From Pomphorhynchus laevis (taxonomy: Eukaryota > Acanthocephala > Palaeacanthocephala > Echinorhynchida > Pomphorhynchidae), in contig WNNJ02001595.1 in NCBI GenBank assembly GCA_012934845.2, forward strand, positions 248,001 through 312,000: a DNA stretch of 64,000 nt. Reading direction: 5' to 3'. Position 1 is the stretch's first letter. Each line of letters starts with the position of its first letter. This document shows positions 11,390 to 22,366 of this stretch, in pieces. The translations under genes were made by a program, and so were the position numbers. The notes under the pieces are model-generated. The model ran no database searches, had not been told where the DNA came from, and saw nothing but the letters and a program-made list of their open reading frames with translations.

Positions 11390-14173
11390 ATTAACTGATA
11401 AGCCTCGACTATTAAAGGTCGTAATGAGCTCTCTTGATCATGTCAATATCTTATTAAAGCTGGATATCGATTAAAGGGAACCAATACAGTATTCTTTGCT
11501 ATTTCGCATAAGAGGACCGTATGAAGCTTAGGAAAGCAAATGAAGAGTTGAAAAGTCGTTTAGCTAGTGGTAAAGTTAACCTTTGTGTTCGAAATTTTCG
11601 AGTTGTCAAATGGCGACCGACAGTTCAATGGGTTCCGATGAAGCATCTATGAGCAAAACTAACAACTTATTTTTACAATGTGGTCGGATTGTGGATCTCC
11701 CTATAGTGTCTTCAAACAGTAGCAGTCGAGAAATTTGTCCTCCGTTAGGATGTCTGGCTTCATTCGAAGGTATTTATAAGGCGAAACAACAAACAGATAG
11801 TGTTAGTAATGTTTCACAGCATTTGTCAATCGCCTATTCGAATTCGCGTAGTTTGCTAGCTCAGATCGTAGAACTTAAGCAACATATTATGTCACATTCA
11901 TACGATTTTTTTGTACAACTGAATTCTGGTTACATATTCATGTTACAGATACCCTTATTAACATTCCAGGATATCGACTGCTGCGAGCTGATCGAATAGC
12001 GGATAAGCGTAGAGGTGAATTTGCGGCGTACGTCCGCAACAATTTAATTATATCAAATATATCATCTCAATGTGACGAATATTGATCGTTTGAGAGTTTG
12101 CGCTTTTATGATAACTGTGAGTCCGTCAGTATTAATATGTGCGTTATATATCGGTCCCCATCTGCTTCAATAAATTTTGATGCTTTAAAGCCACTGTTGG
12201 TCTCCTTGTGCGTTAGCAAACATTTTATACTCGTTGGCGATTTCAATCTACCAAAATCAAACTGGTCGGAATATCTTTTTACTGAAGGTAGCATTGATGA
12301 AAAAATTTATCCGAATCCCTGGTTACTGAACTGCTTTTAATTCAGCATATATACAAACTACATGTAGTTCATCAAAACCGGAATCCATTCTCGATGACAT
12401 AGAAAGAGTTAGTTATCTGCCACCTATGGGTAGCAGTGATCAATGTGTACTCGCTTTAGAGTCTACTCGTTAGTTTCTGTAGTAATTGTGAGAAAGTATT
12501 TAAGCGTCAATGGTCGGAGGTCAAAACTGAAGAAATTTTAAATTTAAGTCAGATTCATCCACTTCCCGTGATAGGTATTTGATAGGTAATATTCTAATGA
12601 ATATTTCAGAAACATTCGGTCCAACACGTGCAATTTCTTCACAGTCGAAATTTCCCGCTTGGTTTGATGCAGATCTAAAGCTTATGTTGAAAACTCGTAA
12701 TCACCTTTAGCGCATGTCACGTTTAGATTCGAATCCACTTCCTCGTTATAGACTATTACGTACGAAACTTATGTACAAAACTAAAATTAAGAAAGCGGAA
12801 TAAGTTCGTAGCAGTTATTGCGATTAAGGCTTACGAACAGCCTAAACAGTGTTGGGCATATGTGCGCCGCAATAGATCTATTCCTTTTCTAATTAATTCT
12901 ATTAATACAGAAATGGTGTATTGAATAATAAAGTTGAAATTGCTGACACTCTGACTTTGGGCTTTTCTCTTCCGTATGATGATTATGTAAAAGCTGCAAT
13001 TATTTGGATATTATGAGCTATTGCACAACGGTCAACTTTTTAAATATATTCCAATTAAGTTGAGGCGTTTCTAAGAAATCTTGATCCCCATCGCTCAACA
13101 TGCCCGGATGATATTTCTCCGTTCCTTCTAAAAACTGTTTTCATGTCTTGCTCTATTTCTTGCCAAGCTCTTCCAATACAGTATTTCCAACTCCTGGATT
13201 CCTAATTCGTGGAAGTCTGCAATTATTGTCCAAATTCTCAAGAAATCGATATCGTCATCTTGCTCAGACTATAGACCATAAGCCTTACAAGTTTCATTTG
13301 TAAAGTTTTGGAGAGATTGGTTGCCCGTAGAATCCCAAAACCCATGCTTAGTCTTTGGCGATTATGTAAAATTATGATGCACTAGAAATAGTAAACTGGA
13401 GGCTAAACTGTTGCAGAACGACCTTGACCGCATTTATGAATGAAATAAAGCAACGCAGATGAATTTAAATATAAGTAAATGCGTATGTATGATGTTAGGT
13501 AGCGTTGAGATAGATCAGTTACCTTATTGGAGGAAAGATACTATTGTGTCGGAACAAAACGATTTGGGTGTAATAATACACAAGACACTAAAAACACGAT
13601 TGAATGCTGACTTTGTACGCAGTAAGGCAGTTCGAGCCTTGTATTGCATAAAAATTGCCTCTCGAGAATGAATACTTCTGCCTTTGAACTCCTTTATTGT
13701 TCTTTGGTTCGTCCACATCTTGAGTATTGCATTCAAGCTGTTTTCCATGTACTAAAAAAGAAATTACCAATCTTGAATCAATGCTTCGTCGCGGGTCTCG
13801 AATTTACTTTCATAATTCGTATTCGTATGAGGACAGGTTATCCTTGTTAGGTTTATGTTCAATGAGACAAATACTACTGTATCTCGATCTCTTGGCAATG
13901 TGGGAAGTTGTCAAATCCTTTAAAGGATATTCCACAAATGTTATAAAGTTCAGAACTACAAATTGTCGTGGACATCGCCTAATTCTCTATAAATTTCCCC
14001 CTGGTAAAAATCCTCGAATAATAACACACTCCCATCGTGTAATCAACATTTGGAATGAATTACATGAGGAAATTGCTTGTGCCTTTAGCTATTCACATTT
14101 TAAACTTCAAGTGATGAAGTGGATTCATGACAATTCGAACTATCGATCAGTGTTGAACTACCCATTCGGCTAA
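11390..14173 (+). pseudogene. CR1-like ORF1 C terminus and ORF2 remnants of copy D
   Basis: ORF1 resumes with KPRLLKVV near 11395 and shows LCVRNFRVV around 11580. Endonuclease remnants follow: YSNSRSLLAQI at about 11830, CVIYRSPSASI at about 12140 and LVGDFNLPKSNW at about 12230. RT and C-terminal remnants include NLNISKCVCMM (13459) and the final SVLNYPFG before the stop at about 14171. The core is heavily broken and no YADD box is readable. The match to copy A is clear in order and motif but low in identity. Confidence 0.7.
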
Positions 14174-14235
14174 TTACATTCTACACTATTTATTTACAGC
14201 AATTTGCGGCTTTGTCTTGTACTCAATAATAATTA

Positions 14236-14640
14236 CAATTATTAATTAATATTATATATAATATTAATTTTATATTAATATTTAACGATTGATACTCAAA
14301 TTATATTTGATGACTATATTTATTTCGCACGTTGCTTCAATCCTATTTATATTAATATTATATAATATTTAGCTATTATAAATTAAATTATAAAATATTT
14401 CTCTGTAATCTGATCAGTTTGTGAAAGGAAAACAATTTCACTGGCAACTGACGAAATTATACATCGTCAGCAGAATTGTTTAGTTCTGGTTGTGAAAATT
14501 CAGTATTTTAATAATACTGTGATATAATGGCGTTGTTAATAAATAATTTAATTTTAAATTATTTTGTTATCTAATAGGGTAATAAAAAATACAGGAAATT
14601 AAAATCACAAGTCGATTAAAAATTGACCAATGGTTTTATC
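14236..14640. other. AT-rich spacer
   Basis: Very A/T-rich sequence with simple TAATATTA-type repeats and no coding or repeat signal beyond that. Confidence 0.6.
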
Positions 14641-15060
14641 GCCCATCGCCTCCATTACACAAGCAGCGTTCCCTTGCTGAACGGATAGGTCGCTGCATCA
14701 GGTAGCTAACGGATTTTGTACAGCCTGCTTTCATTCTCAGCATCCCGAACAGCCGTGTGATTAAGGCTTTGATTGTTGGGCCGTATGCTTCACACGCTAT
14801 AGTTGCGACCATCTAAAACTCGTATCTTCGTTGAACGATGCATGTATATTTTGCAGTTTTTCGTGTTGCGGCGAGTCTTGCCACCTTTCCGGCACCAACA
14901 ACAGCATGCATAGCGTAGCTTAGGCCATGATGTTTGGCCAAGTGTAGTCCCACAATAAGTGAATGTCGTCTATTCATAGAACTAACCAACAATCATCGGG
15001 ACGTTTATCTTTGCATGACCAGCGTCTCTTGCCTTGCCCTGTTTAATCACAATTGCCGTT
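14640..15060. other. GC-richer island of unknown nature
   Basis: About 420 bp stand out from the AT-rich surroundings by base composition. On the minus strand a frame from the ATG complementary to about 14811-14813 reads MVATIACEAYGPTIKALI and stays open for close to 60 codons. Neighbouring frames also give protein-like pieces. I do not recognise the product. It could be an eroded gene, a transposon remnant or a structured RNA. Confidence 0.35.
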
Positions 15061-15659
15061 ATATAATTACACAATTTATGAAACGCAATAAAAATATTTG
15101 ATTTGCTTAAGCAAAAAATTAGATATTAAACTATTTATTTAACATCTCAACCCCATTATAGTCAAAACATTAAAATTAAATACATTTTAAGTAGAATTTG
15201 CTTTTCACATAACAAGCCTTAAATGTTAATTATTTTGAACTTCTTCAATAAATTAAACTCTTGTCAATTGAAGTTCAATTAAATTTAAATTTTTGGCGTA
15301 AAACTCAAAAATATAACCATATTCAGCATCTGAAATTAATAATAAAGTGAAATGTGAGAGAATTTTTTAATTCTTATTAAAAATCAGACTTAACAGATAT
15401 TACGACTCAGTTACCTGATCTGATTTGTTAACAATATATTTGTTCACATTAGCCTTGTCACAGTGTGTTTAAGTAATCAATGCTTAAGTATGGAATTTTT
15501 TATTGTTGGATTATTTTTTGTTGTCGACGTTTTGTTCAATTGACTTCCATTATAACTGTTTACTATAATCTTGATCTAGTTTCGACTACTTTATGATTTT
15601 TTAGCCTAAACTAATAGTATAAATTACAATTCGACAATTAAATTGACTACAAATGTTCA
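15061..15659. other. AT-rich spacer with a Penelope-like terminus remnant
   Basis: Mostly featureless. The stretch at about 15400-15425 (CGACTCAGTTACCTGATCTGA) matches the terminal motif found at the ends of the Penelope-like fragments elsewhere in the window, in + orientation. Confidence 0.45.
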
Positions 15660-15925
15660 TTATATAATTATTGGAGATGGATCAAAGGAAAGAAGAAATT
15701 ATTCTTGATATTTCGCTAACAACTGTTAGCATCTTTAGAAAATTTTCTGAAGATGCTAACGGTAGTTAGTAAAATATTAAACAAAATTTTACTCCTTTCT
15801 TTGATACAATGTTTTTTACGAAAATAACTTTTATTCGTAAAAAACATTGTATCAAAGAAAGATGTAAACTTTTATATGATATTTCGCTAACTACCGTAAG
15901 CATCTTCAGAAAATTACTGAATTTA
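15660..15925. repeat. Inverted, head-to-head copies of the 94-bp unit
   Basis: Units related to the neighbouring tandem array lie here in opposite orientations. Arms of about 90 bp (roughly 15738-15825 and 15833-15920) are near-perfect reverse complements around the small centre at 15826-15832, so this single-strand stretch could fold into a long hairpin. It marks the left edge of the array, where unit orientation flips. Confidence 0.8.
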
Positions 15926-18262
15926 GAAAATTACTGTAATTTTCTGAAGATGCTAACAGAAGTTAACGAAATATCAAATAAAATTTTCCTTCTTTATTTG
16001 ATCCAGCTCCAATAATTCTTTATCAAATTGTAAATTTCTTAAGATGCTAAAATAAGTTAGCAAAAAATCATATAAAATTTACCTTCTTTCTTTGATGCAG
16101 CTCCAATAATTCTTTATCAAATTGTAATTTTATGAGGATACTAACAGAAGTTAGCGAAATAACAAATAAAATTTTCCTTCTTTCTTTGATCCAGATCCAA
16201 TAATTCTTTATCAAATTGTAAATTTCTGAAGATGCTTAAATAAGTTAGCGAAATATCAAATAAAATTTTCCTTCTTTCCTTGATCCAGCTCAATAATTCT
16301 TTATCAAATTGTAATTTTCTGAAGATGCTAACAGAAGTTAGCGAAATATCAAATAAAATTTTCCTTCTTTCTTTGATGCAGCTCCAATAATTCTTTATCA
16401 AATTGTAATTTTTTGAAGATGCTAACAGAAGTTAGCGAAATATCAAATAAAATTGTCCTTCTTTTATCCAGCTCCAATAATTCTTTATCAAACTGAAAAT
16501 TTCTAAAGATGCTAACGGAGGTAAGCGAAATATTAAAAAAATTTGCCTTCTTTCTTTGATGCAGCTCCAATAATTCTTTATCAAATTGTAATTTTCTTAA
16601 GATGCTAACAGAAGTTAACGAAATATCAAATAAAATTTTCCTTCTTTCTTTGATCCAGCTCCAATAATTCTTTATCAAATTGTAATTTTCTGAAGATGCT
16701 AACAGAAGTTAGCGAAATATCAAATAAAATTTTCCTTATTTCTTCGATCCAGCTCTAATTATTCTTTATCAAATTGTAATTTTCTGAAGATACTAACAGA
16801 AGTTAGCGAAATATCAAATAAAATTTTCCTTCTTTCTTTGATCCAGCTCCAATAATTCTTTATCAAATTGTAAATTTCTGAAGATGCTAACAGAAGTTAA
16901 CGAAATATCAAATAAAATTTGACTTCTTTCTTTGATGCGGCTCCAATAATTCTTTATCAAATTGTAATTTTCTGAAGATGCTAACAAAAGTTAGCGAAAT
17001 ATCAAATAAAATTTTCCTTCTTTCTTTGATCCAGCTCTAATAATTCTTTATCAAATTGTTATTTTCTGAAGATGCTAACAGAGGGTTGCGAAATATCAAA
17101 TAAAATTTTCCTTCTTTCCTTGATGCAGCTCCAAAAATTCTTTATCAGATTGTAATTTTCTGAAGATGCTAACAATGGTTAACGAAATATCAAATAAAAT
17201 TTTCCTTCTTTCTTTGATCCAGCTCCAATAATTCTTTATCAAATTGTAAATTTCTGAAGATGCTAACAGAAATTAGCGAAATATCAAATAAAATTTTCCT
17301 TCTTTCTTTGATCCAGCTCTACTAATTCTTTATCAAATTGTAATTTTCTGAAGATGCTAATAAAAGTTAGCGAAATATCAAATAAAATTGTCCTTCTTCG
17401 ATCCAGCTTCAATAATTCTTTATCAAATTGCAATTTTCTGAAGATACTAACAGAGGTTAGCGAAATATCAAATATAAATTTTTTCTTTTCCTTGATCCAG
17501 CTCCAATAAGTCTTTATCAAACTGAAAATTTCTAAAGATGCTAACAGATGTTAGCGAAATAGCAAATGAAATTTTTCTTCTTTCTTCGATCCAGCTCCAA
17601 TAATTCTTTATCAAATTGCAATTTTCTGAAGATGCTTACATAGGTTAGCGAAATACCAAATAAAATTTGCCTTCTTTCTTTGATGCAGCTCCAATAATTC
17701 ATTATCAAATTGTAATTTTCTGATGCTAACGGAAGTTAGCGAAATATCAGATAAAATTTTCCTTCTTTGATCCAGCTCCAATAATTATTTCTCAAACTGA
17801 AAATTTCTAAAGATGCTAACAGAGGTTAGCGAAATATCAAATAAAATTTGCCTTCTTTCTTTGATGCAGCTCCAATAATTCTTTATTAAATTGTAATTTT
17901 CTGAAGATGCTAACAGAGGTTAGCGAAATATCAAATAAAATTTTCCTTCTTTCTTTTATCCAGCTCCAATAATTCTTTATCAAATTGCAAGTTTCTGAAG
18001 ATGCTTACAGAGGTTAACGAAATATCAAATAGAATTTTCCTTTTTTCTTTGATCCAGCTCCAATAATTCTTTATCAAATTGTAAATTTCTAAAGATGCAA
18101 CAGAGGTTAGCGAAATATCAAATAAAATTTTCCTTCTTTCTTTGATCCAGCTCAAATAATTCTTTATCAAATTGTAATTTTCTGAAGATACTAACGGAAG
18201 TTAGCGAAATATCAAATAAAATTTTCCTTCTTTGATCCAGCTCCAATAAGTCTTTATCAATA
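15926..18262. repeat. Tandem array of a 94-bp unit, about 25 copies
   Basis: The unit contains CCAGCTCCAATAATTC, CTTTATCAAATTG, then GAAGATGCTAACAGAAGTTAGC and CAAATAAAATTTTCCTTC. Spacing measured on three neighbouring units is 94 bp. Each unit carries the hairpin GCTAAC-AGAA-GTTAGC, which is often kept. Because 94 is not a multiple of three, the open frames seen on the minus strand (repeating FDISLTSVSIF in shifting frames) are artefacts and no protein is proposed. The array behaves like a satellite. Confidence 0.92.
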
Positions 18263-19345
18263 ATGAATTAGTATCAACTATTTAAAATTATTAGCTTAAA
18301 TATGATTGATCATACTTAGTTTCAGTAATTGAATCTTAAAGATACGTGGTACTTTTGAATTTTTCGTAAGAATTTAAAAATCCTTTTCTTATTCCTTTTA
18401 GAGGATGGGAAATATTTTTCTAATATTTACCATGAACTTACGGGAATAAGTTCATGGAATGAATTTTTATAGTTCATGGTGAAATGAACTTACGGGTTAA
18501 CGCATTTTTACATATTTCACATTACATATTGTGCTATTTATCGTATCTTGTGAAATTTATCGAATACGATCGTTTTGTTAGCCAAGTATCTAACTGAAAA
18601 TTCAAACTTTATAAATAGACGATGATATTGCGTAAACCAGCTTCTATCCTGATATATTGAAATGTTCATATATATTTTTGAACACTAGATTTATGTTAGA
18701 TTTGTTTATGTTAAATTTGATATTGCGTTTTTTTTTCTTATTGCGTTTTTACCCCTTCATGCCCATTTTATCTTTGCGATCTTGACATTATGTCTTGTTC
18801 ATTGCAGTTCCACTTTGCTATTGGACTACTGCTGAAGATAGTTTAACAAATTGTTAATTGCACGGCTAAGTGAAAACAGCAATTTTTCTGATCAGTAATT
18901 TAGTATTTTGATTGTTCTGTTTGGATCACGTATTTGCATGTAAAGTAGGATACTAAATTGTTATTTGGGTAAATTTTTATTCAAGTAAATCCTCTTACTT
19001 TTATTATGTACAATATTTTAATCCATTCATACTAAATTATCGAAAAATCCTTAGTATTGAGTCATTTATTAATGTAAATTTGTATAAAATGCATAGTTTT
19101 GTTAACTAACTTACAATGAAATGTAAGCTGTAAAACTCAGTGTTCTATTTGGAATACATAAACATATATATTCGATTCAAACGAAACTCTTAAGATTACA
19201 TAGAAAGAATTGATCCACTCAATCTCGGTTTCTTACAGTCAAGCATACGAAAGTTTGATCCTCTATTTGATAATGATGGTCTGCATTGCAAATTGTAGGA
19301 TTTAAGAGCTAACGCCACGAACAATTTCAGCTAACTTTCGGAAAT
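18263..19345. other. AT-rich spacer with one hairpin
   Basis: There is no gene. The stretch 18430-18457 is a perfect 11-bp inverted repeat, CCATGAACTTA and its complement, around a 6-nt loop. A partial copy of the same arm follows near 18470-18495. Confidence 0.6.
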
Positions 19346-19352
19346 GCATTTT

Positions 19353-19455
19353 TACAATGTCACAGAGGAAGCCGAAACGGCGTGTGATAGGTCATCTTAC
19401 TGACAATGGCTGCCGGCTATCACATGTACATGACCGTCTAGGAGTGACGGGAGTT
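19353..19455. repeat. Degenerate single arm of the foldback repeat family
   Basis: It runs in parallel with the right arm of the element at 19659-20030. Both contain CAATGTCACA, CCGAAACGGC, TGCCGG and CGTCTAG-AGTGAC in the same order, at perhaps two-thirds identity. This shows the foldback repeat is a family with an older member next door. Confidence 0.65.
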
Positions 19456-19549
19456 TTCAGGTTGAAGAATATGCTCGACTCGAAAACTTAATCATATATA
19501 CTCAACAATTAGCAATACAGACTTATTGACGTTTCGGCCGCAATTGTAA

Positions 19550-19605
19550 GTAATTACTGATCAAGAATATTTAAACTAGTTTAAATATTCGTGACCAGTA
19601 ATTAC
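19550..19605. repeat. 56-bp near-perfect palindrome without spacer
   Basis: The stretch centred on ACTAGT reads the same on both strands apart from two mismatched pairs (ATCAAG against GTCACG). It would extrude as a cruciform. Confidence 0.85.
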
Positions 19606-19658
19606 ATATACATAGTAACTACTATATATACTAAATGGTGTTGCTTGATAGACTGGAC

Positions 19659-20030
19659 TTCGATTCACGACTTTCAGTCACCATGTCACTTCTAGACGAC
19701 CAATGAGTACCCGGCAACACTCATCAGTAGAATGAAGTACTCACTGGCCGTTTCGGTTGCCTGTGTGACATTGTGAATAAAGGCGTTTCTGACACTTTGC
19801 TTAATTGTCTGAGGCTTACACTCTTAACCAGATCGAATTGCTGTGCGGACCATCCTTAAACACTAGACAGAAGTTGTTGCTGAATTGTCGCTGCACTCGG
19901 AAACGCCTTGATTCCCAATGTCACACAGGCAACCGAAACGGCCAGTGAGTACTTCATTCTACTGATGAGTGTTGCCGGGTACTCATTGGTCGTCTAGAAG
20001 TGACATGGTGACTGACAGTCGTGAATCGAA
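19659..20030. mobile_element. Foldback element with two 131-bp inverted arms
   Basis: Left arm 19659-19789 and right arm 19900-20030 are equal in length and nearly identical as reverse complements (for example CTTTCAGTC against CTGTCAGTC). They surround a 110-bp unique centre. No coding frame lies inside, so any transposase would come from elsewhere. It is a non-autonomous foldback or MITE-like element. The right arm abuts an L2-like LINE fragment at 20031. Confidence 0.82.
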
Positions 20031-20415
20031 CTCTTCTGGCCCTACCATCTATCTCCGCATACAACTCCGCCTTCTTCTCGTAATTTTTCGTCTCATCGCT
20101 GTCGGCTCCTCATCGTTCATCAACTTCTCTTTCTTAGACGACACTCGCCCTACCTCTCTATCACTGCGTTCCCGTAATTCCCTCTTACTCCACGTTTCCA
20201 ATTACTCTAACAACTACGGTCTCCTACCTTTCCTCGTGGACGCATGACTTGCCTGAAATCAGCTCCCACTAGACGTCCGCCGCGCTTCCTTCTTTATTGC
20301 ATTTAAATGCTGCCTCCGTACCCATCTTCTCAAAACATGATTTAGATTTTTGTTAATTTGTTGTTGTGGTCATGTAAGCGTGCGCCGGCACGCATTTGTC
20401 ACGTTAACTAAACCT
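20031..20415 (+). mobile_element. L2-like LINE 3' fragment, subfamily a (copy E)
   Basis: It begins inside the RT C terminus (PTIYLRIQLRLLL) and continues through SFINFSFLDDTRPTSLSLRS to the 3' tail, where GCGTGC-GCCG-GCACGC forms the stem-loop, and ends in CCTTTTTT near 20415. Stops and shifts show it is dead. Confidence 0.85.
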
Positions 20416-20596
20416 TTTTTATAGATATTAAAAATATAGCTTAAACTTGCCCATTGATCAAAGGTCAATATGATCAGATCTGTTAACTTAGTCTAATAAT
20501 TATAAGATTTAATAGAATTTATATTTATAAAAGGTTAGAATTTTAAACAAAATTCGATTTATATCATGACCAATAAATAACTAACTTATTAAATTA

Positions 20597-20923
20597 ACAT
20601 TAACTAAAACTACTATTAATTTATATCGTAAAGATGACATATTTAAATTTACAAGAAACATATTTTTGCATGAGCATTCATGCATACCATATAATATAAA
20701 ATATAATACATTAAATAATGAAATTTTAAGAATTGCAACAATATGTAATGATATTGGCTTTCTTCAAAATCATTTAAATAATTTAATAGATACATATTTT
20801 AAACTAGGTTACTATAAAAATAACATCAAGCAGAAAATAGTAAAATATATAAATCAACACAATAATATAAAGAATAAATTTAAACTCTTAAGTGGCAAAT
20901 TTTTATGGATGGATAATAAATAA
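20597..20923 (+). pseudogene. Penelope-like reverse transcriptase, C-terminal part
   Basis: The frame reads INLYRKDDIFKFTRNIFLH, then CIPYNIKYNTLNNE and GFLQNHLNNLIDTYFKLG, and ends LSGKFLWMDNK. The same segment follows the FRYIDD RT core in the minus-strand copy at 33559-34033, which ties it to the family. No GIY-YIG endonuclease follows the stop. It is a 5'-truncated remnant. Confidence 0.75.
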
Positions 20924-20967
20924 TATACTTTGTATTAGAATAAGATACTAGATAGTTTTATCAGAGG

Positions 20968-21060
20968 AAATACATCATTAGCATGTATTTGGCCCCTGCT
21001 GCTATGTTGGGTAGAGGAGTTAGGGGCCGAAACCTGATAGCATAGCAGTTCCTCCTGATG
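20968..21060 (+). ncRNA. Structured terminal motif of the Penelope-like family (putative)
   Basis: The hairpin AAATACAT/ATGTATTT (20968-20990) is followed by GGCCCCT (20991-20997), which can pair with AGGGGCC (21022-21028), and CTGCTATG (20999-21006), which can pair with CATAGCAG (21041-21048). The last two pairings interlock as a pseudoknot. GAAAC follows the first pair. A near-identical copy lies at 55247-55335 on the minus strand. Older copies keep the primary sequence only in part. A self-cleaving RNA is possible but unproven. Confidence 0.4.
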
Positions 21061-21291
21061 ACCTCTAATTCTTATTCTGATACAACGTCTGTTATTTATT
21101 AGTCAATTCATAAAAATGACGTTTATTTCATTATTATAACATACAAGACTATATCCATGCAGCTGTTTTGTCTGCTCACAGTAAATCCAATTTTATGTCA
21201 GCAAAAACTTAATCCGGATACACGATATTGAAATTAGAATCTGTAATTTATTATACATATTATAATAAAATTTAACATATTATAATAAAAT

Positions 21292-21320
21292 GCGGACCCT
21301 GTCACGGACGAAGGGTTTAA
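21292..21320 (-). repeat. Tiny L2-like LINE scrap
   Basis: GCGGACC-TGTCACGGACGAAGGGTTTA is the RT thumb segment (KPFVRDKVR) of subfamily a. It stands alone just before the L2-b element. Confidence 0.6.
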
Positions 21321-21422
21321 TAATACTACAATAATTTATTAACGTGGCAAATGCGTGCAAAATGCACGCTTACATGACCACTAGCAAACAAAAAAAGAAC
21401 ATCAAAAGTCACAGATAATTAG

Positions 21423-22340
21423 TTAATTGTTGAAATGGAATTGGATTTGGCGTTTGAAGTACGGCATAGATGTTGATTGGCGGATATGAATAGGCAGTTG
21501 ATTCCACAAGAGAGGAGCAGCCACAACGAAGGAGCGGAAGCCAAAAGAGGTAGAGTAGATTGGGACATGTAAAAGAAGGGAATTACGGGAACGCAGAGCA
21601 CAATACACAGTACGAGAATTGTCGAGAAAAGGAAGGTTGAGAAATGAAGGGGTATGATAAGTTATAAGGCGAAAAGCAATGATAAGAAGACGAATTTGAA
21701 CACGACAATAAATGGTAGGCCAATCTAGAGAAACAAGATAGGGGGATGTATGATCAAAACGACGAAGACGGAGGAGAACTCGGACGGCAGCGTTGATGAT
21801 GCGTTGTAAAGGAAGAAGAGTGGATTTAGGTGAGTTGGAAAATAGACTAAGACAGTAATCAAGTCTTGAGAAAAGAAGAGAAGATATGAGAGTCATACAA
21901 GAAAAGAAATCGATCAATCTACGAACTTGACGGAGATTGCGGAGTATCAAGGTAGATGAGCGTACTTTATCACTAACGAAAGGTTTAAGTGAAAGTCGGT
22001 TGTCGAAATGAAAGCCTAGGAAAACGAGATTATCAACGATAGGAAGAATTGTAGAATTTAATGATGCGGAAGGAGGTTCTACGCCGAAGCTTCGAGGTAG
22101 GATCCACATTATTTTAGATTTATCAGGATTCAGAGAAAGGCGAAGGGAAGAAAGATGATTGGAAATTGAGACAAGACAGCTGGAAACAGAAACACTAAGA
22201 TCATGAATACGATAAGCAGGTGCGTGAGCATAGATGAGAATGTCATCAGCATATTGCATAACATGGAAGTTAAATTTATGAGAAATCGAAGACAAGTCAC
22301 CGAGAAGAAGAGAGAAAAACATAGGGCCTAATACAGATCC
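21423..22340 (-). pseudogene. L2-b ORF2, C-terminal RT part (long open segment)
   Basis: Open for about 300 codons, with MQYADDILIYA (polymerase active site), SKIMWILPR, LGFHFDNRLSLKPFV, then FLNLPFLDNSR and WNQLPIHIRQ to the stop at 21423. The upstream half of the RT lies beyond the insertion at 25718. Identity to subfamily a is moderate. The residues are intact here, but the gene is split and lacks its 5' end. Confidence 0.85.
22329..22340. repeat. Target site duplication, left copy
   Basis: TAATACAGATCC. It matches TAATACGGATCC at 25706-25717 with one difference, and flanks the inserted L2-a element as target-primed reverse transcription would leave it. Confidence 0.82.
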
Positions 22341-22366
22341 ATACTCTCGTCTATTGGATCCCTTCT

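Larger units (their letters stand above)
6814..14235 (+). mobile_element. CR1-like LINE, old copy split by later insertions (copy D)
   Basis: ORF1 begins at 6814 and its N-terminal and middle parts run to about 7418. The C-terminal part of ORF1 resumes at about 11390 (KPRLLKVVMSS, matching RPRLLKAVF of copy A). Eroded endonuclease and RT segments then follow to 14173, and an (AAT)n tail ends near 14235. The 4 kb between the two ORF1 parts holds two L2-like LINE pieces on the opposite strand and a minisatellite. Many stops and shifts make it older than copy A. Confidence 0.78.
20467..21190 (+). mobile_element. Penelope-like element, 3' portion with inverted terminal pieces
   Basis: The left end (20467-20580) carries GATCAGATCTGTTAACTTAGTC, the family's terminal motif, in minus orientation. 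The coding remnant (20597-20923) and the 3' non-coding tail follow in plus orientation, so the termini are inverted relative to each other, an arrangement often seen in Penelope-like elements. The tail holds the structured motif described separately. Confidence 0.7.

Noticed and set aside
16141-18170. Frames of 78-109 codons with repeating FDISLTSVSIF
   Set aside because: They are frame-shifting translations of the 94-bp satellite; the same DNA is read in different frames from unit to unit.
20968-21100. Hammerhead ribozyme, because CTGATGA and GAAA both occur
   Set aside because: The order and spacing leave no room for stems I and III, the base pair expected next to the core is C-C, and CTGATGA is CTGATTA in another copy (38240).
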